A DNA stretch of 5,924 nucleotides from positions 1 through 5,924 of the forward strand of contig JAHENP010000336.1 of assembly GCA_018609965.1 (NCBI GenBank). Direction: 5' to 3'. The position numbers were made by a program, and so were the translations under genes. Position 1 is the stretch's first letter; every line of letters begins with the position of its first letter. Shown one piece after another: positions 5,906-5,924 of this stretch. Source of the DNA: Haloferacaceae archaeon. Lineage in GTDB: Archaea; Halobacteriota; Halobacteria; Halobacteriales; Haloferacaceae. The notes under the pieces are model-generated. The model did not search any database, was not told where the DNA came from, and was given only the letters and a program-made list of their open reading frames with translations.

Positions 5906-5924
5906 TGAGAACTGTTGACACATA

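Overview
The window reads as chromosomal DNA from a halophilic archaeon (Halobacteria). The DNA is GC-rich with a strong preference for G or C in third codon positions. The soluble parts of the proteins are rich in Asp and Glu and poor in Lys. One gene has a TATA-like element about 27 nt before its ATG, as expected for leaderless haloarchaeal transcripts. The large secreted protein ends in the dockerin-like calcium-loop tail often seen in haloarchaeal surface proteins. I cannot name the genus.

Layout, left to right. Positions 1-198 hold a probable 5' fragment of a leftward gene that leaves the window. Positions 232-1041 (+) encode a classical short-chain dehydrogenase/reductase with an NADP-type fingerprint. 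It converges, with 19 nt between, on a leftward polytopic membrane protein at 1918-1061 (DUF7847-like by memory), which has its own leaderless-type promoter. Upstream lies a large leftward type-I ABC exporter half-transporter (3984-2002) with an unusual acidic insertion in its ATPase domain. A 165-nt gap with two good hairpins separates it from a leftward secreted surface protein (5892-4150). That protein has a Sec signal peptide, three related beta-rich repeats, a cohesin-like domain and a C-terminal dockerin.

The three long leftward genes face the same way, but the gaps between them (83 and 165 nt), the hairpins and the internal promoter argue that they are mostly separate transcription units rather than one tight operon. 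No shared pathway is evident. The exporter, the membrane protein and the surface protein all act at the envelope, but a functional link is only a guess. There are no tRNA or rRNA genes, CRISPR arrays or insertion sequences that I can see, and no gene-free stretch longer than 300 nt. The most unusual items are the cohesin-plus-dockerin surface protein with its repeat architecture and mosaic codon use, the acidic insertion in the exporter, and the paired hairpins between these two genes.
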